The notes beneath the pieces are model-generated. The model searched no databases. It saw only the letters and a list, made by a program, of their open reading frames with translations, and was not told the DNA's origin. DNA of 38,853 bases from Perkinsus marinus ATCC 50983 (lineage: Eukaryota; Perkinsozoa; Perkinsida; Perkinsidae): assembly GCF_000006405.1 (NCBI RefSeq), contig NW_003213014.1, positions 141,896 to 180,748 on the forward strand, given 5' to 3'. A program made the translations under genes and the position numbers. This document shows, piece after piece, positions 20,100 to 30,929 of the stretch (its first letter is position 1; every line of letters begins with the position of its first letter).

Positions 20100-23000
20100 A
20101 TGTTCGCATCCAGCCAATCGACTGTCGGTTACCGTGAAATTGATAGGGGAAGTGAAGAGGAACTTCATCACCGACTGCCAGTCGCTGATAGCGAATCTAC
20201 AGAAGAACCTACCCACGGTATGAGCATACCTATCGATGGTAGTAGTGGGGGGTCATGTATATGATTCGGGTGAGTGTGCGTAACACACAAAAAAGCTCGC
20301 AACCGTACACACACTATAACACACAGTGTGTTATGGAGTGTGTACATTTGCGAACTTTTTTACAATGGTGATTCAGTGAAGCAACTGCTCGGTACAGGGT
20401 CTATAACCAGAAATGCGTATTCTATAAAATTTGCCGCATAGCTTCATTGTCTATGCGAGTTATGTACTGCTCGGAAGGGCTTATGGAGAACATGACGACT
20501 CCTTGAGATTCGTGAGGAATCCGATTTCCTAATCGATAGGGATCCGTCCAGGATTGAGGAGTGCAGACCTCGCCGTTTTCTTTTCAAGTTCTCACCTTGA
20601 TGAAAAGCAAGTTTTTGGCAAGTTTGAAGCCTGACCCTGTGACATACATAAGACTGGGTTGCATAACGGCCCCAACTGATAACTGAATGTCTTTCGTCAT
20701 CCCAGGCCACGCATGAGACAGGATGGCATAGCCACCCCAACCGATAACTGAATGTCTCTTGTCATCCCAGACTGATGGCTTGACCGAATGACATACATGA
20801 TATAAGATGGCATGGCGACCCTAGCTAATAGCTGAATGCATTCAATCCTGCTAGTTTGTTGACTCGATTCTTCTCTGCACACGATAAATGGTGGCATAAC
20901 GACCCCGATTGAAAACTGAATGTGTTCTGTCATCCCACACCGATGGCTTGATGCCACACATGATAGAGGATGACATACCGGCCCTAATTGACAACTGAAT
21001 GTCTTTTGTCATCCCAGACTGATGGCTTGGCCTGATGACACATGACATGAGATAGCATAATGGCCCCAACTGACAACTGAATGTCTCTTGTCATCCCAGA
21101 CTGATGGTCTGACCTCAGGCCGCACATGATACAAGATGGCATAGCGACCCCAACTGATAACTGAATGTCTTTTGTCATCTCAGACTGATGGCTTGACCTT
21201 AGCCCGCACATGATACAAGATGGCATAGCGACCCCAACTGATAACTGAATGTCTTTTGTCATCCCAGGCTGATGGCTTGAGCTCAGGCCGCACATGATAC
21301 AAGATGGCATAGCGACCCCAATTGATAACTGAATGTCTTTTGTCATCCCAGACTGATGGCCTGACCTCAGGCCGCACATGATACAAGATGGCATAGCGAC
21401 CCCAACTGATAACTGAATGTCGTTTGTCATCCCAGGCTGATGGCCGGACCTAATGACACACACATGATATGAAATGGCATAGCGACCCCAACCGATAACT
21501 GAATGTCTCTTGTCATCCCAGACTGATGGCTTGAGCTCAGGCCACACAAGATACAAGATGGCATAGCGACCCCAGCTGATAACTGAATGTCTTTTGCCAT
21601 ACCAGGCTGATGGCCGGACCTAACGACACACATGATATAAGATGGCATAGCGACCCCAACTGATAACTGAATGTCTTTTGTCATCCCAGGCTGATGGCCG
21701 GACCTAACGACACACATGATATAAGATGGCATAGCGACCCCAACTGATAACTGAATGTCTTTTGTCATCCCAGGCTGATGGCCGGACCTAATGACACACA
21801 TGATATAAGATGGCATAGCGACCCCAACTGATAACTGAATGTCTTTTGTCATCCCAGACTGATGGCTGGAGCTAATGACACACATGATATAAGATGGCAT
21901 AGCGACCCCAACTGATAACTGAATGTCTTTTGTCATCCCAGACTGATGGCTGGAGCTAATGACACACATGATATAAGATGGCATAACGGCCCCAGTGGAC
22001 CACTCAATGGGTTTTTACCATTCTAGAAGAGCTTGGCATTGTGGCTTAAAGGGCCAAGAATTGTATCTGACGTGTTAGCTGTTTTCAGAATGGTTCAATG
22101 GAATATTCTTTGTTCAGCTAGCCTTTTTATTGTGAGAGAGAGATGCTGACGCGTTAATCGTCGTAATATTTTTGTTGTTTTCAGCTCGACCACCTCGTGT
22201 GAGTGAGAAAGTCCAGCCATCTGTGGTGGCTGTCCAATACGATTCGGAGTATTGGTTGTCAATGGTTGAGAGACTAGGCTATGATCAAGCAGTATACTGT
22301 GGTGACGCAGGCCCTAATCTCGAGTCCCTCTTGCGATACTTTGATTGTACAGCGACAGGGATGCTGCGCGTGGTAATATCGGTGGAGCTTTCTGACCCTG
22401 GCCCTCGGATGAGTGTGTCGACTCTTGATGCTCGTTTCTCAGTTCGATATGTTCGATCAAGACCACGACTCGGAGATGTCACCGTCGGAGGTTGCCCGTG
22501 GTCTCCGTCAGCAAGCTCTATATACGAGGCATTCGGGAGAGTCTGATCTGGCCTTCCATGAACTGTGTGGGATTTTGGCAAGCAGGGATCCCAGAGGAGT
22601 TCTGGATGACAACCCTGAAGAACGGATTATCAAACCTCCGGAATTCATGGCAGCTCTGAAGTGTCTGAGAATGGCAGCTCTGCTCCATGCACCTGAGCAG
22701 GCGAAGCAAATCAGGATACATATCTACGAATACCGAGAGGATTTCCTCTATAGCCGAAACCCCTTGGAGGATCCGGTGTCGTTCCTATTCCGACCAACTG
22801 CTATGTCCAGAGTGCTCAACACTAAGAAGATTCAAAAACCGTTCAGGGTCCGTTGGCTTCATTCTCATGATCCATCACAAGCTGCTGTGCTGGGTCTCGC
22901 AATCAAATACGGTTTGGACCCCCGGTTTGTATTGGATGTCTTCACGCTATGGCGCGAGGGGGCTAAAGTCGATCATATCTTTGGGTACAGGCCGACAGGT

Positions 23001-24119
23001 CGCGGAGAGACGCGGATAACTCGGAAGAATCCGCCATTGTGGTCCATTATTATCATACCAGTACTGCGGCTCACTCAAACCAGTCGGAATACTCTGCGGC
23101 CATGGCAATCGTGGAGAAGACAGAAGCTGCGGAAGGATTTCCCAAAAGTCGATAAGACGGTTGAACCGCCTATTGTAAAGGTGGAAGTCGAGCAATGCAA
23201 CCTAGCGATGTTTGTAACGGGTAAAGCCGAAGGTGGTACACTCATCAGCTTCTCCAGCGAGTGGGTTACTCTATGCAAAACCGGTACTGATCGGGATGAT
23301 GATGATATGAAAGGTATCAACAATAGGACGCCGAAACACTGGTGGACTAAGAAAATATCGAGTCAGGAGACTGTTGATGAGGGGAAGTCCACCACCGACA
23401 GTCGCACATGGACGAGATTCCGCACTTTCACGCACACCATTACTGATTGGGAGACGATGTCGTACGATATGAGTATTTTCCGTAATGCCTTGGGCAATCT
23501 GAAGACTTCTTACAGCAATGTGAGAACTGGTGATACCCACACCTTACTCTTCAAGATCTTGTGTGATATAACTGAAGACTACATATTGGTTGGACAAGCT
23601 TACGATGCATCTTTGTCTGTACTGCAGCGGAGGCTTGATAGAGAGATGGATAAGTTCTATCAGAAGGACGTCAAACGGCTGCGGAAGATCGTCAGGCAAC
23701 TTGGTCAACTTTATAGAATGGCGAGACCCGTCTTAGACGTTCTGGAGACTGCCGTGAGCTACAGACATTGGAGTCCCGACTCGCAGATGTATACCTCTGA
23801 TATTCGCAGCAACACTCATCGATTTGTGGAGGAATCTTTGGCGTTGAGGGAGAACGCCAGAATGATGCTCGAGCAATATCGACAGTATTGCGAATCTAAG
23901 ACGAGCAATATCTTGTATGTTCTCACTCTGGTTACAACCACCTTCGTTCCCGGACAGTTCCTCACAGGCGTCTACGGTATGAACTTCCAGAATCCTGTAA
24001 CGGGTGATCCGGGAATGCCTGAGCTGATGTGGTCTCATGGGTATTTATATTTTTGGTTGCTCTTGCTGACGATCACAAGTCTCATCTTCTCCCTCTACAG
24101 GAAGCAGAAATGGATTTGA
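20100..24119 (+). CDS. CorA-type divalent cation channel with EF-hand, copy 3
   Basis: Exons 20100-20238, 22185-22372 and 22443-24119 give 667 residues. The exon 1 assignment rests on similarity to copy 2 (MFASS, VGYRE, SEEELH), the same phase-1 donor after an Asp codon, and correct frame when joined. Intron 1 is therefore about 1946 nt, against 170 and 360 nt in the other copies, because it contains an 84-bp minisatellite and a foldback. The EF-hand loop is DQDHDSEMSPSE and GMN is about residues 621-623. The protein is a mosaic: the linker region matches copy 2, the stretch through YGMN and MPEL matches copy 1, and the last helix (from about 24034) differs from both and ends RKQKWI. If exon 1 were not used, the protein would lack its N-terminal 46 residues only. 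Confidence 0.88.
20289..20361. repeat. Foldback palindrome inside CorA gene 3 intron 1
   Basis: Two 36-nt arms around a single central base (20325). I count 31 of 36 positions as Watson-Crick pairs. The inner nine pairs (ATAACACAC with GTGTGTTAT) are perfect, and the outer end is A6 against T6. It would form a long hairpin in RNA or a cruciform in DNA. It may be a tiny foldback transposon; no target duplication was identified. Confidence 0.85.
20625..22010. repeat. 84-bp minisatellite (about 16 units) inside CorA gene 3 intron 1
   Basis: Units beginning GGCATAGCGACCCCAACTGA start at 21644, 21728, 21812, 21896 and 21980, each exactly 84 bp apart. Units become more diverged toward the left end. 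Because 84 is a multiple of three, reverse-strand reading frames stay open for several units and give a 28-residue repeat, but this is a by-product of the unit length. The unit start GATGGCATAGC...CCCCAA is shared with the 47-bp arrays elsewhere in the window. Confidence 0.93.
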
Positions 24120-24852
24120 TCTTGGCTGTGTCGGTCCCACACGCATTTGTATTTTTCGCACGTACTGCTCCTGCCAGCATCCGGATGGTCGCACTATAGT
24201 AGCACGACAATGTCTACTGCCATATTGATCACACTGTGGAGTCGCAACGGTGCTCGATCACGGCGTAAACCTCACTTTTATTGTTAGTAATAGCAGTTAG
24301 TACCATGTGCATTATATTTAAACTGTCACAGAACCGGGTTGAGTCTAATGTTGTATTGTCGTTGTTGTGTTAGAAGTCACTGAGAATTATGGGTCTTTGT
24401 ATGCACTCAAGACGGCGAATTTCCGCAATAGCGTGATCCATATCTTCGCTCTTGTGCCTGACTAGGCCTTACGATATTGGGGAGAATGTCACCACGTATT
24501 TGCCCTTGTGACGAAAACCGAATCTACCACTAGATTGGCTACATCGATGGTCAGCTTCACACCGTGTTTTGGCATCCGGGAAGCTTCGGAATGATAATTC
24601 GATTCACCATTTCGGGACATGCCTAGCTCGATTGCCTCGATCCTCAGTTGCTAGCCGTAGACTTTCATTCCTGACTCTCTCGTAGTAGATCACTGCCAAC
24701 CAATACCCTGGCAGATGCTCGCACCACGACCGGTCGAGATGAGCAAGCGTAAGTGAGCGAACTGGCTAGTTATGCGCCTGGACTTAATAGTTTCCCTACG
24801 ACTCTCATATAGCATACTTCCCACAGTGGTGTTCTGTTGCTTCTCCATTCCA
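24120..24852. other. Spacer between CorA gene 3 and the DUF3293-like gene
   Basis: No gene was recognised on either strand in about 730 bp. A pyrimidine-rich tract ending CTTCCCACAG (AG at 24825-24826) lies 26 bases before the next start codon and is a candidate acceptor. Confidence 0.55.
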
Positions 24853-25817
24853 ATGGCCACAGACAAGGTGAGTCCAGGAGGGCGAGAAGGCGCTCGTTAT
24901 CTGTTCGGGTAACCTCAGTCCAGTCGGCGGTTCCCTTCGGACGACCGCGAGCTCCGTGATATCTGGGCTGACGCATATGCTGCTTGGGACTTCGGGAACT
25001 ACTCACCGCAGGGACAGGTTCAGTATATCAAACCAGTGCCAAGTGAAGGAATGGAGGTAACTCTAGAGAAGTAAAGCGTGGAGGAGAGAGAAGCTCAGGC
25101 ATTCGAGCTGGGGGATCTGCACCTACCACATCCGGTCATTTTTGAAATCACTGCTTTCAACCCTGCTGCGTTAACGAAGTCTCTACCTTCGATCGAGACT
25201 AACTTCAAGAGGCTCAGACAGCTTCGTGAGCGAATCTTGAAGGTAGAGAGTATTTCCAGTGAGGTTGCTACGTGATGGAATCTTCAGTTGTCATCGCCGA
25301 GGCCAGCAATGGTCGTTCATTCATTTGGTTTTGATAAGACATGGAGGGAGGATGGCTGTATGGTTGCTTATTCTGAAGAAGAGGACAGGGAGAAGGCGAG
25401 AACTGATTTGATACAATTGTAGGTTGAAGCTTGTTCATCTTACGCAACGGAACTCTTGATTCAGGGGTGTGGAGTTTGGCCAAGGAGCTATATATGAAAT
25501 CCAGCAGCTGCCCGGTGATACGCCTGGAAAGGTCGCCACTCGCACTACGGTTCCTTGTTCGAGGGAGTTCGAGGAGACCAGTGCGATTGTCAAGATTACA
25601 GGGGTGAGTACGGAAGCGTGATGAAGAGATAGGGTCATGTTTGTTCAACTTGGATTTCAAGTCTGGAATCAGAAGGTTTGGTGTTCCCATTCAGACGAAC
25701 GCTCCTTTAGAGTTCCCAGATATGATATGGGATCCCATCAAGTACTATCGTGCACAAGAATTCGAGGCTATGCTCACGAGAGCGATTGATGATGATGAAG
25801 AAGAAGAGGAGTTGTGA
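24853..25817 (+). CDS. DUF3293-like protein
   Basis: Six exons fit together in phase: 24853-24867, 24919-25056, 25099-25242, 25288-25418, 25465-25603 and 25662-25817 (stop TGA). The introns are 42-58 nt and the product is 240 residues. The first exon is only five codons (MATDK). The core, spread over exons 3-5, reads FEITAFNP, then N-F-x-R-L-R-Q-L, a central SFGFDKTWRED, and VEFGQGAIYEI. This order (a TAxNP motif, a conserved Asn and Arg helix, then FGQxAI) is that of DUF3293, a small domain of unknown function known mainly from bacteria. The C-terminus is very acidic (IDDDEEEEEL). The function is unknown, and the family match is from memory of motifs, not a search. The gene stands alone between two tandem clusters and is single-copy in the window. 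Confidence 0.75.
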
Positions 25818-26188
25818 AATCATTATTAGTTTGTTTCCTACTTGCTGCAATCAACTTTTCTGTTGTGATGGGATAAGTTATGAACTAGGGCTTGTATGCT
25901 CTATACGAGATCATCGGCATTGCTTAGTGCTAGGACCAGCTCTTCGTTGTGGTTTCTGTGTTAAATGTGTACGATTTCTTCCACGTATGAAGGCTTTCCT
26001 GTTCTCGCGGGTAGAGTATCATATCAAACACATACTATTAGCATACTGTTATACTGCATTAGTGTACTGGGGCGCCTCTAGACCTCTACTCCAGACAGTA
26101 TATTCGTGATTCTTTCACCTCCTCCATCATCCTAGAACATTGACTACATAACGATATAAGATTCGCATCCCGAAGCTTCTAATATCTA

Positions 26189-26229
26189 GCAGCTGTATAA
26201 GCTGCATTACTTTAAGCTAGAGGTAGCTT
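26189..26229. promoter_or_regulatory. Twin hairpins upstream of glutamate dehydrogenase copy 1
   Basis: GCAGCT-GTATA-AGCTGC (26189-26205) and AAGCTA-GAGG-TAGCTT (26214-26229) are two perfect 6-bp hairpins, eight bases apart and about 100-140 bases before the ATG. They are conserved in all three copies. They could be protein-binding sites; no function is known to me. Confidence 0.45.
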
Positions 26230-26280
26230 ATTCTGGTTGAATTGATCGTAGTTGTAGTCCGGGTTTGTATTCTCGTTTCA

Positions 26281-26326
26281 CACAATCCTTTGTCCCCATA
26301 GTTTCTATTTTTATAAAATCACTACT
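26281..26326 (+). promoter_or_regulatory. Candidate splice acceptor and 5' UTR, glutamate dehydrogenase copy 1
   Basis: CACAATCCTTTGTCCCCATAG ends at 26301 with a pyrimidine-rich run before AG, 25 bases before the ATG. The gene has no introns, so this AG would suit spliced-leader addition. The same sequence precedes copies 2 (AG 30903-30904) and 3 (AG 35499-35500). Confidence 0.45.
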
Positions 26327-29300
26327 ATGGATTCAACGAGCATTATTTCTTCGTTTCTCGAGGCTGCCTATGAGGGCGATCTCAATCGCATGAAGGAGCT
26401 TATGGCCAGCAACTCCGGTCTATCTGTTAATGTTCAAGACTATGATAAGAGAACTCCTCTCCATTTAGCTGCTGCTGGTGGTCACATGGATGCTGTCCAA
26501 TACTTGTTGGGCGAGGGGGCTGAGCTGAAGACTGATCGCTTCGGTATGCTTCCTATCCATGATGCTGTGGTGAACCATCATACCGACATCAAAGAGGTGC
26601 TCGGTCAGCTCGACCTCAAGTGTGATGATGCCATGTGTTATCTTTCCCCTGAGAGTGAGAATGCTCTCAAGGAGCAGGTGAAGAATACCAACATCTCCCT
26701 GACTCCTGAGGATTTGGAAATCAAGATGACTCAGGTCTTTTCTATCATTATGAAGGAAGGTGTCCTCGCTGCTGGTTCTCTCTGGCAGGAGATCGTCTAC
26801 TACTTCACTGAGCTTGGTCTTCATCCCAGCTACTTCAAACATTTTACCAGTGCTGAGATCGCCAGGCATATCCATTGCCTTATCGCTGCTAAGAAGGTCG
26901 CTCAGGCTACCAAGTCTGACTATATCCACTTCGAGATTGAGGAAGCGGATTCGGCTTTCTATCTCACCACTATGGAGCCTGAGAAGATTGCCATCACTGA
27001 TGCTAAGGTTGCTGAGTATATCAATACTGCTAAGGACTGTGGTTACACTATCACCTTCCTTAAGTCTGAGAAAGCTCCCATGTGTGGAGGTAAGTTCCCT
27101 CTCGGCATCTTTGTTGTTGAGAAGCAACAGTTCGAGTCGGGTGTTAAGTTTGAGGATATGATGGAGAAGTCCGACATTCATCTCGTGGCTACCTCGGCGT
27201 TCCTTGAGGAGAGATCTGATGAAGTACAGAAGCTCTACCAGGATCTTATCGATGAGACTATGGCTACCCGCAATACTGTTGTTAAGGTGTTCGATGCTCC
27301 TGCCAACTTGGTTCAGAAGTCCGGCGCCCAAGTGTTGCAGTTTGCTGCCTTTGATGTTGATCGTACGGGCCGAGCCTACATCTCTGAGATCAACGAATGC
27401 TTCCGTTCTCATAACGTTGAACCCAAGAGATTCTACGTGGACTCGTTCGCCAATGGTATCGTCACCTATACTTGCTTCTTCGACCCCACTTTCCAGGGTG
27501 AGGCATTGGAAAGGCTCGCGCAGACTCTTCGTTATGTGAGCCATTTCAAGCATAACCCGAGGAAGTCCGGTTTGGTTTGGGAACTTGTGCTCAACAATAA
27601 GATCACACCCGAGCATGCTATCTTCCTTATTACTGCTGCCAAGTTCATCTTCTCATTCTTCCCTAAGGAGACTGAGGAGTATCTCGCTTTGGCCGACTAT
27701 TTCAAGAGTGACCCGTCCAAGAAGAGTGAGCTGGATACTCTCTTCAGAGATACCATGGCTAATGCTATTACTTATGAGAGGATCTATGATGCTCTCACCT
27801 CCAACTATGAGCTAACTCTCCCTATGTTCGACGACTTCAAGAAGGTTGCCACTGGTCTATGCAAGCCTTCCTACAATGAGGAATTGGCTGCTAAGGTTGA
27901 TGATCAGGTTGGATCTCGCTTCGATGCGAAGATCTTGAAGACTCTGTTGAAGCTCAGCGCTCATCTTCAGATGACAAACTTCTTCAAGGCTGGCACAGCC
28001 TCGGCTATTGCAATGAGGTTTGATGGTGAGGTCCTGGCTGATCGTCCGAGGACTCTCTTCTCCAGAATTCCTTATGCTGTCTATCTGTCGTCGGCAGGAG
28101 CTTCTATGGCTTCCACATCCGATTCACTGAGATCGCTCGTGGTGGTATCAGACTCATCTATCTAGGAACAGACAGGTCTACAAGAAGAACTGCGCTACTT
28201 GTTGGAGGAGAACTACAACTTGGCCTTTACTCAGCAGCTGAAGAACAAGGATATCCCCGAGGGCGGATCGAAGGGTACCATCCTCATGGATATGGATTCT
28301 CAGAACTTGAACACCAGTGGTCGTGATGCTTTCAATAGCTATGTTGATGCTCTCCTCGATTGCATCCTGGCCAAGGAGACCGGCCTCTATTCTAACCTCT
28401 CCAAGCCTGAGATGCTCTTCTTCGGTCCCGATGAGAATACTGCTGGATTCATGAAGTTGGGTGCTTTGAGAGCCAAGGCTCGTGGTTACAAATACTGGAA
28501 GTCTTTGACTACCGGTAAGTCCGCTGTCCTTGGTGGCATTCCCCACGACAAGTACGCCATGACAACAAACTCCATCCATCCTTACGTTACCGAGCTTCTG
28601 AACAAGTTGGGTGTTGAGGAGTCTAAGCTCACCAAGGTCATGTCCGGTGGCCCCGATGGTGATCTTGGTTCTAACGAGATCCTCGTCTCTAAGGATAAGA
28701 CCATTGCTATCTGTGATGGTACTGGTGTTGCTTATGATCCTCAAGGATTGAACAGAGAGGAGCTCACTCGTCTTGCTCATCTCAGAGTTGGTGTTGCTAA
28801 CTTCTCTCGTGATAAGTTGTCAAGTGATCCGAAGGCATTCTTGGTCACTATTGACGATAAGGATGTAACTCTTCCGAATGGTGATCATTTCAAGTCCGGT
28901 GTTGAGGTCCGGAATCACTTCCCTGAGATGGAGTACTTCTCCGCTGATCTCTTCATTCCTTGTGGTGGTCGCCCTGGTACTATTAACATTGGTAATGTTG
29001 ATAAGACCATGTTCAATCCTGAGACTAAGGAACTCAAGTTCAAGTATGTTGTAGAGGGTGCCAACTTATTCTTGACTGATGATGCTCGTCGATATCTTGA
29101 GGATGCTGGTGTGCAGCTATTCAAGGATGCTTCCACCAACAAGGGTGGTGTTACTTCCAGCAGTATGGAAGTGTTCGCCGCTCTTTGCATGGACACGGCT
29201 GATCATGACAAATTCCTGTGTTCTCGTGATGAGACCAGTGCTCCTCCTGAGTTCTACGAACAATACGTTCAGGAGATTCTTGCCGCTGTCCGTCATAACG

Positions 29301-29704
29301 CCAAGATGGAGTTCAATGGCATCTGGAAGACTAACCATGAGGTGAAGTATCCTGATGGATCGAGGTATATTCGTAAGACTGATGCAACCATCTTATTGTC
29401 GAAGAAGATCAACGACATGCAGTCTTATATCCTTGGCGTCCTCGAGGAACATGATCCTGAGAATGATTGGATGGTTCGTGCTGTTCTCAGACGTTGTGTG
29501 CCCAGGTTGCTTCTTGTTCATTGTGGTTTGGATAAGATTGTCGAGAACACTCCCGAGGCTTATCTCAATGCTATGGTTGCCACTTGGATTGCTGACGAGT
29601 TCGTCTACTCTAATGGTCTACAGACTAGCGAGTTCGGCTTCTTCCAGTTCATGCGCTCGCTCGAGGAAAAGTCCGAAGGTGAGGTTACCCCTTCTACTAT
29701 GTGA
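26327..29704 (+). CDS. NAD-dependent glutamate dehydrogenase with ankyrin repeats, copy 1 (frame disrupted)
   Basis: Nearly identical to the intact gene at 30930-34310, but three single-T losses near 28086, 28159 and 28200 break the frame. The first frame runs from ATG 26327 through 587 native residues, then 25 shifted ones to a TAG at 28163-28165. The native frame resumes from about 28200 and continues to the stop at 29702-29704. The three losses add up to one codon, so both ends are in register, but the shifted part contains a stop. Each loss shortens a run of two or three T, the typical form of a consensus error; a real pseudogene is the alternative. Besides these I noticed a few amino-acid differences from copy 2 (for example Val/Ile 57, Ser/Pro near 290, Ser/Phe near 514). 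See copy 2 for function. Confidence 0.9.
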
Positions 29705-30929
29705 TTTACTGAAACTTTCTATACAAAAGCTATATAGGGCATCGTACATCTGTTGCCGCCGAATTTTTTTCTCAATACTTCGAAGATTTTTCTCCATGTC
29801 TTAACGGGATTACCTGTGATGAACGCAAGCTATCTTGTATAGTATTATTCAACTTCCGATTTGGCTAGTCTGATTTTGATGTTGTGTCGAGTCCTTGGGT
29901 GGGGATATAAGTCGTCTCGTCGGGTAACTCCAGCAAGTCCACGTGTCTTGTACTGCCGCTGCATGCAGGCATATACTCTACTACCCCTACATTGGGGTGA
30001 CAGTGTCACAGTATTGAACCGCGGTTCGGTCCTTGGGGGTTGTCGGGCTATATGTCCTTCAAATACATGTTCATGTTTGGTAGATTAACTGTCAAGGAAA
30101 CGATTTTATCGTGAGTGGTTTATGCTAAGACGCAAAGTTCAACTCAGGGGGCAACAGGGCGCAGACAGTGAGAATAGATCCACAGTTTCGAAGCTTCGTT
30201 ATGGTAGAAATACGTGTCTCTCCGAAAAGAAATAGTACGAAGCAACAACCTAAGTGATCAAGTCATAGTTCGTCCCGGCATAACACATAGTATCATGGCA
30301 TGGCACGTGAGTAATTGGCGCTGCCACATCCCTGCGAGTCCAACTTGATGTCAAAAGGTCTGTCGGCCACTCATCACTTCAGCGAGTGTGTGTTTGAGAG
30401 TATGTTCGTTTGCCAGTATTTTCTCGAATGGATGGCCCAGTCGAGCAGTTTCTCAACACAGGTTTATATACGCAAGTGTGGCTGGAGTGAACAGATCTCG
30501 CCGTTTCCAACTGAATCTTTAAAGAGTGATTTGCAGTGCTGCTCATGGTATGTGCCTATTATCGCTGAAAGTATGCAATGATTGCCGTATTGGCTCCGGC
30601 ATTGAAAATCCCGGTTTGGGGTAGGCTGCTGATGTTGTGTGCGACAACCCCAAATCACATCATGAAACTCTGCCCAAATGCCACATCACTTCGCTCTATC
30701 ACGTTCCCATTCCGCAGACACATATTCCTTCTCCCTGAAACATTCCCTACATAACGATATAAGATTCGCATTCCGAAGCTTATAGTATCTAGCAGCTGTA
30801 TAAGCTGCATTACTTTAAGCTAGAGGTAGCTTATTCTGGTTGAATTGATCGTAGTTGTAGTCCGGGTTTGTATTCTCGTTTCACACAATCCTTTGTCCCC
30901 ATAGTTTCTATTTTTATAAAATCACTACT
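29705..30929. other. Spacer between glutamate dehydrogenase copies 1 and 2
   Basis: About 1.2 kb, nearly identical to 34311-35525. It contains the 3' flank of copy 1, an unassigned middle and, from about 30739, the conserved upstream region of copy 2. Small open frames (for example 30315-30581) are kept in both spacers only because the spacers are almost identical, so their conservation says nothing about coding. Confidence 0.6.
30792..30832. promoter_or_regulatory. Twin hairpins upstream of glutamate dehydrogenase copy 2
   Basis: Same two perfect 6-bp hairpins as at 26189-26229, unchanged in sequence and spacing. The candidate acceptor AG follows at 30903-30904. Confidence 0.45.

Larger units (their letters stand above)
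25818..26326. other. 5' flank of glutamate dehydrogenase copy 1
   Basis: No gene is seen. From about 26136 the sequence matches the upstream regions of copies 2 and 3, so the repeated unit begins there. The conserved part holds two small hairpins and a candidate acceptor before the start codon. Confidence 0.6.

Noticed and set aside
20697-21984. Reverse-strand frames with a 28-residue repeat
   Set aside because: The 84-bp unit length is a multiple of three, so any frame free of stops in one unit stays open. The frames are broken in older units and lie inside an intron of the opposite strand.
26465-27616. 383-residue reverse-strand open frame antisense to glutamate dehydrogenase (also at 31068-32219)
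   Set aside because: It follows from the strong codon bias of the sense gene, which leaves the complementary frame free of stops. It is Leu/Ser/Asp-rich without motifs, and copy 3 breaks it at 36531 with no loss on the sense strand.
28086-28200. Programmed frameshifting in glutamate dehydrogenase copy 1
   Set aside because: Frameshifting is known for Perkinsus mitochondrial cox1, but at different codons and in the mitochondrion. Here the other two copies are in frame without it, and three separate shifts would be needed.
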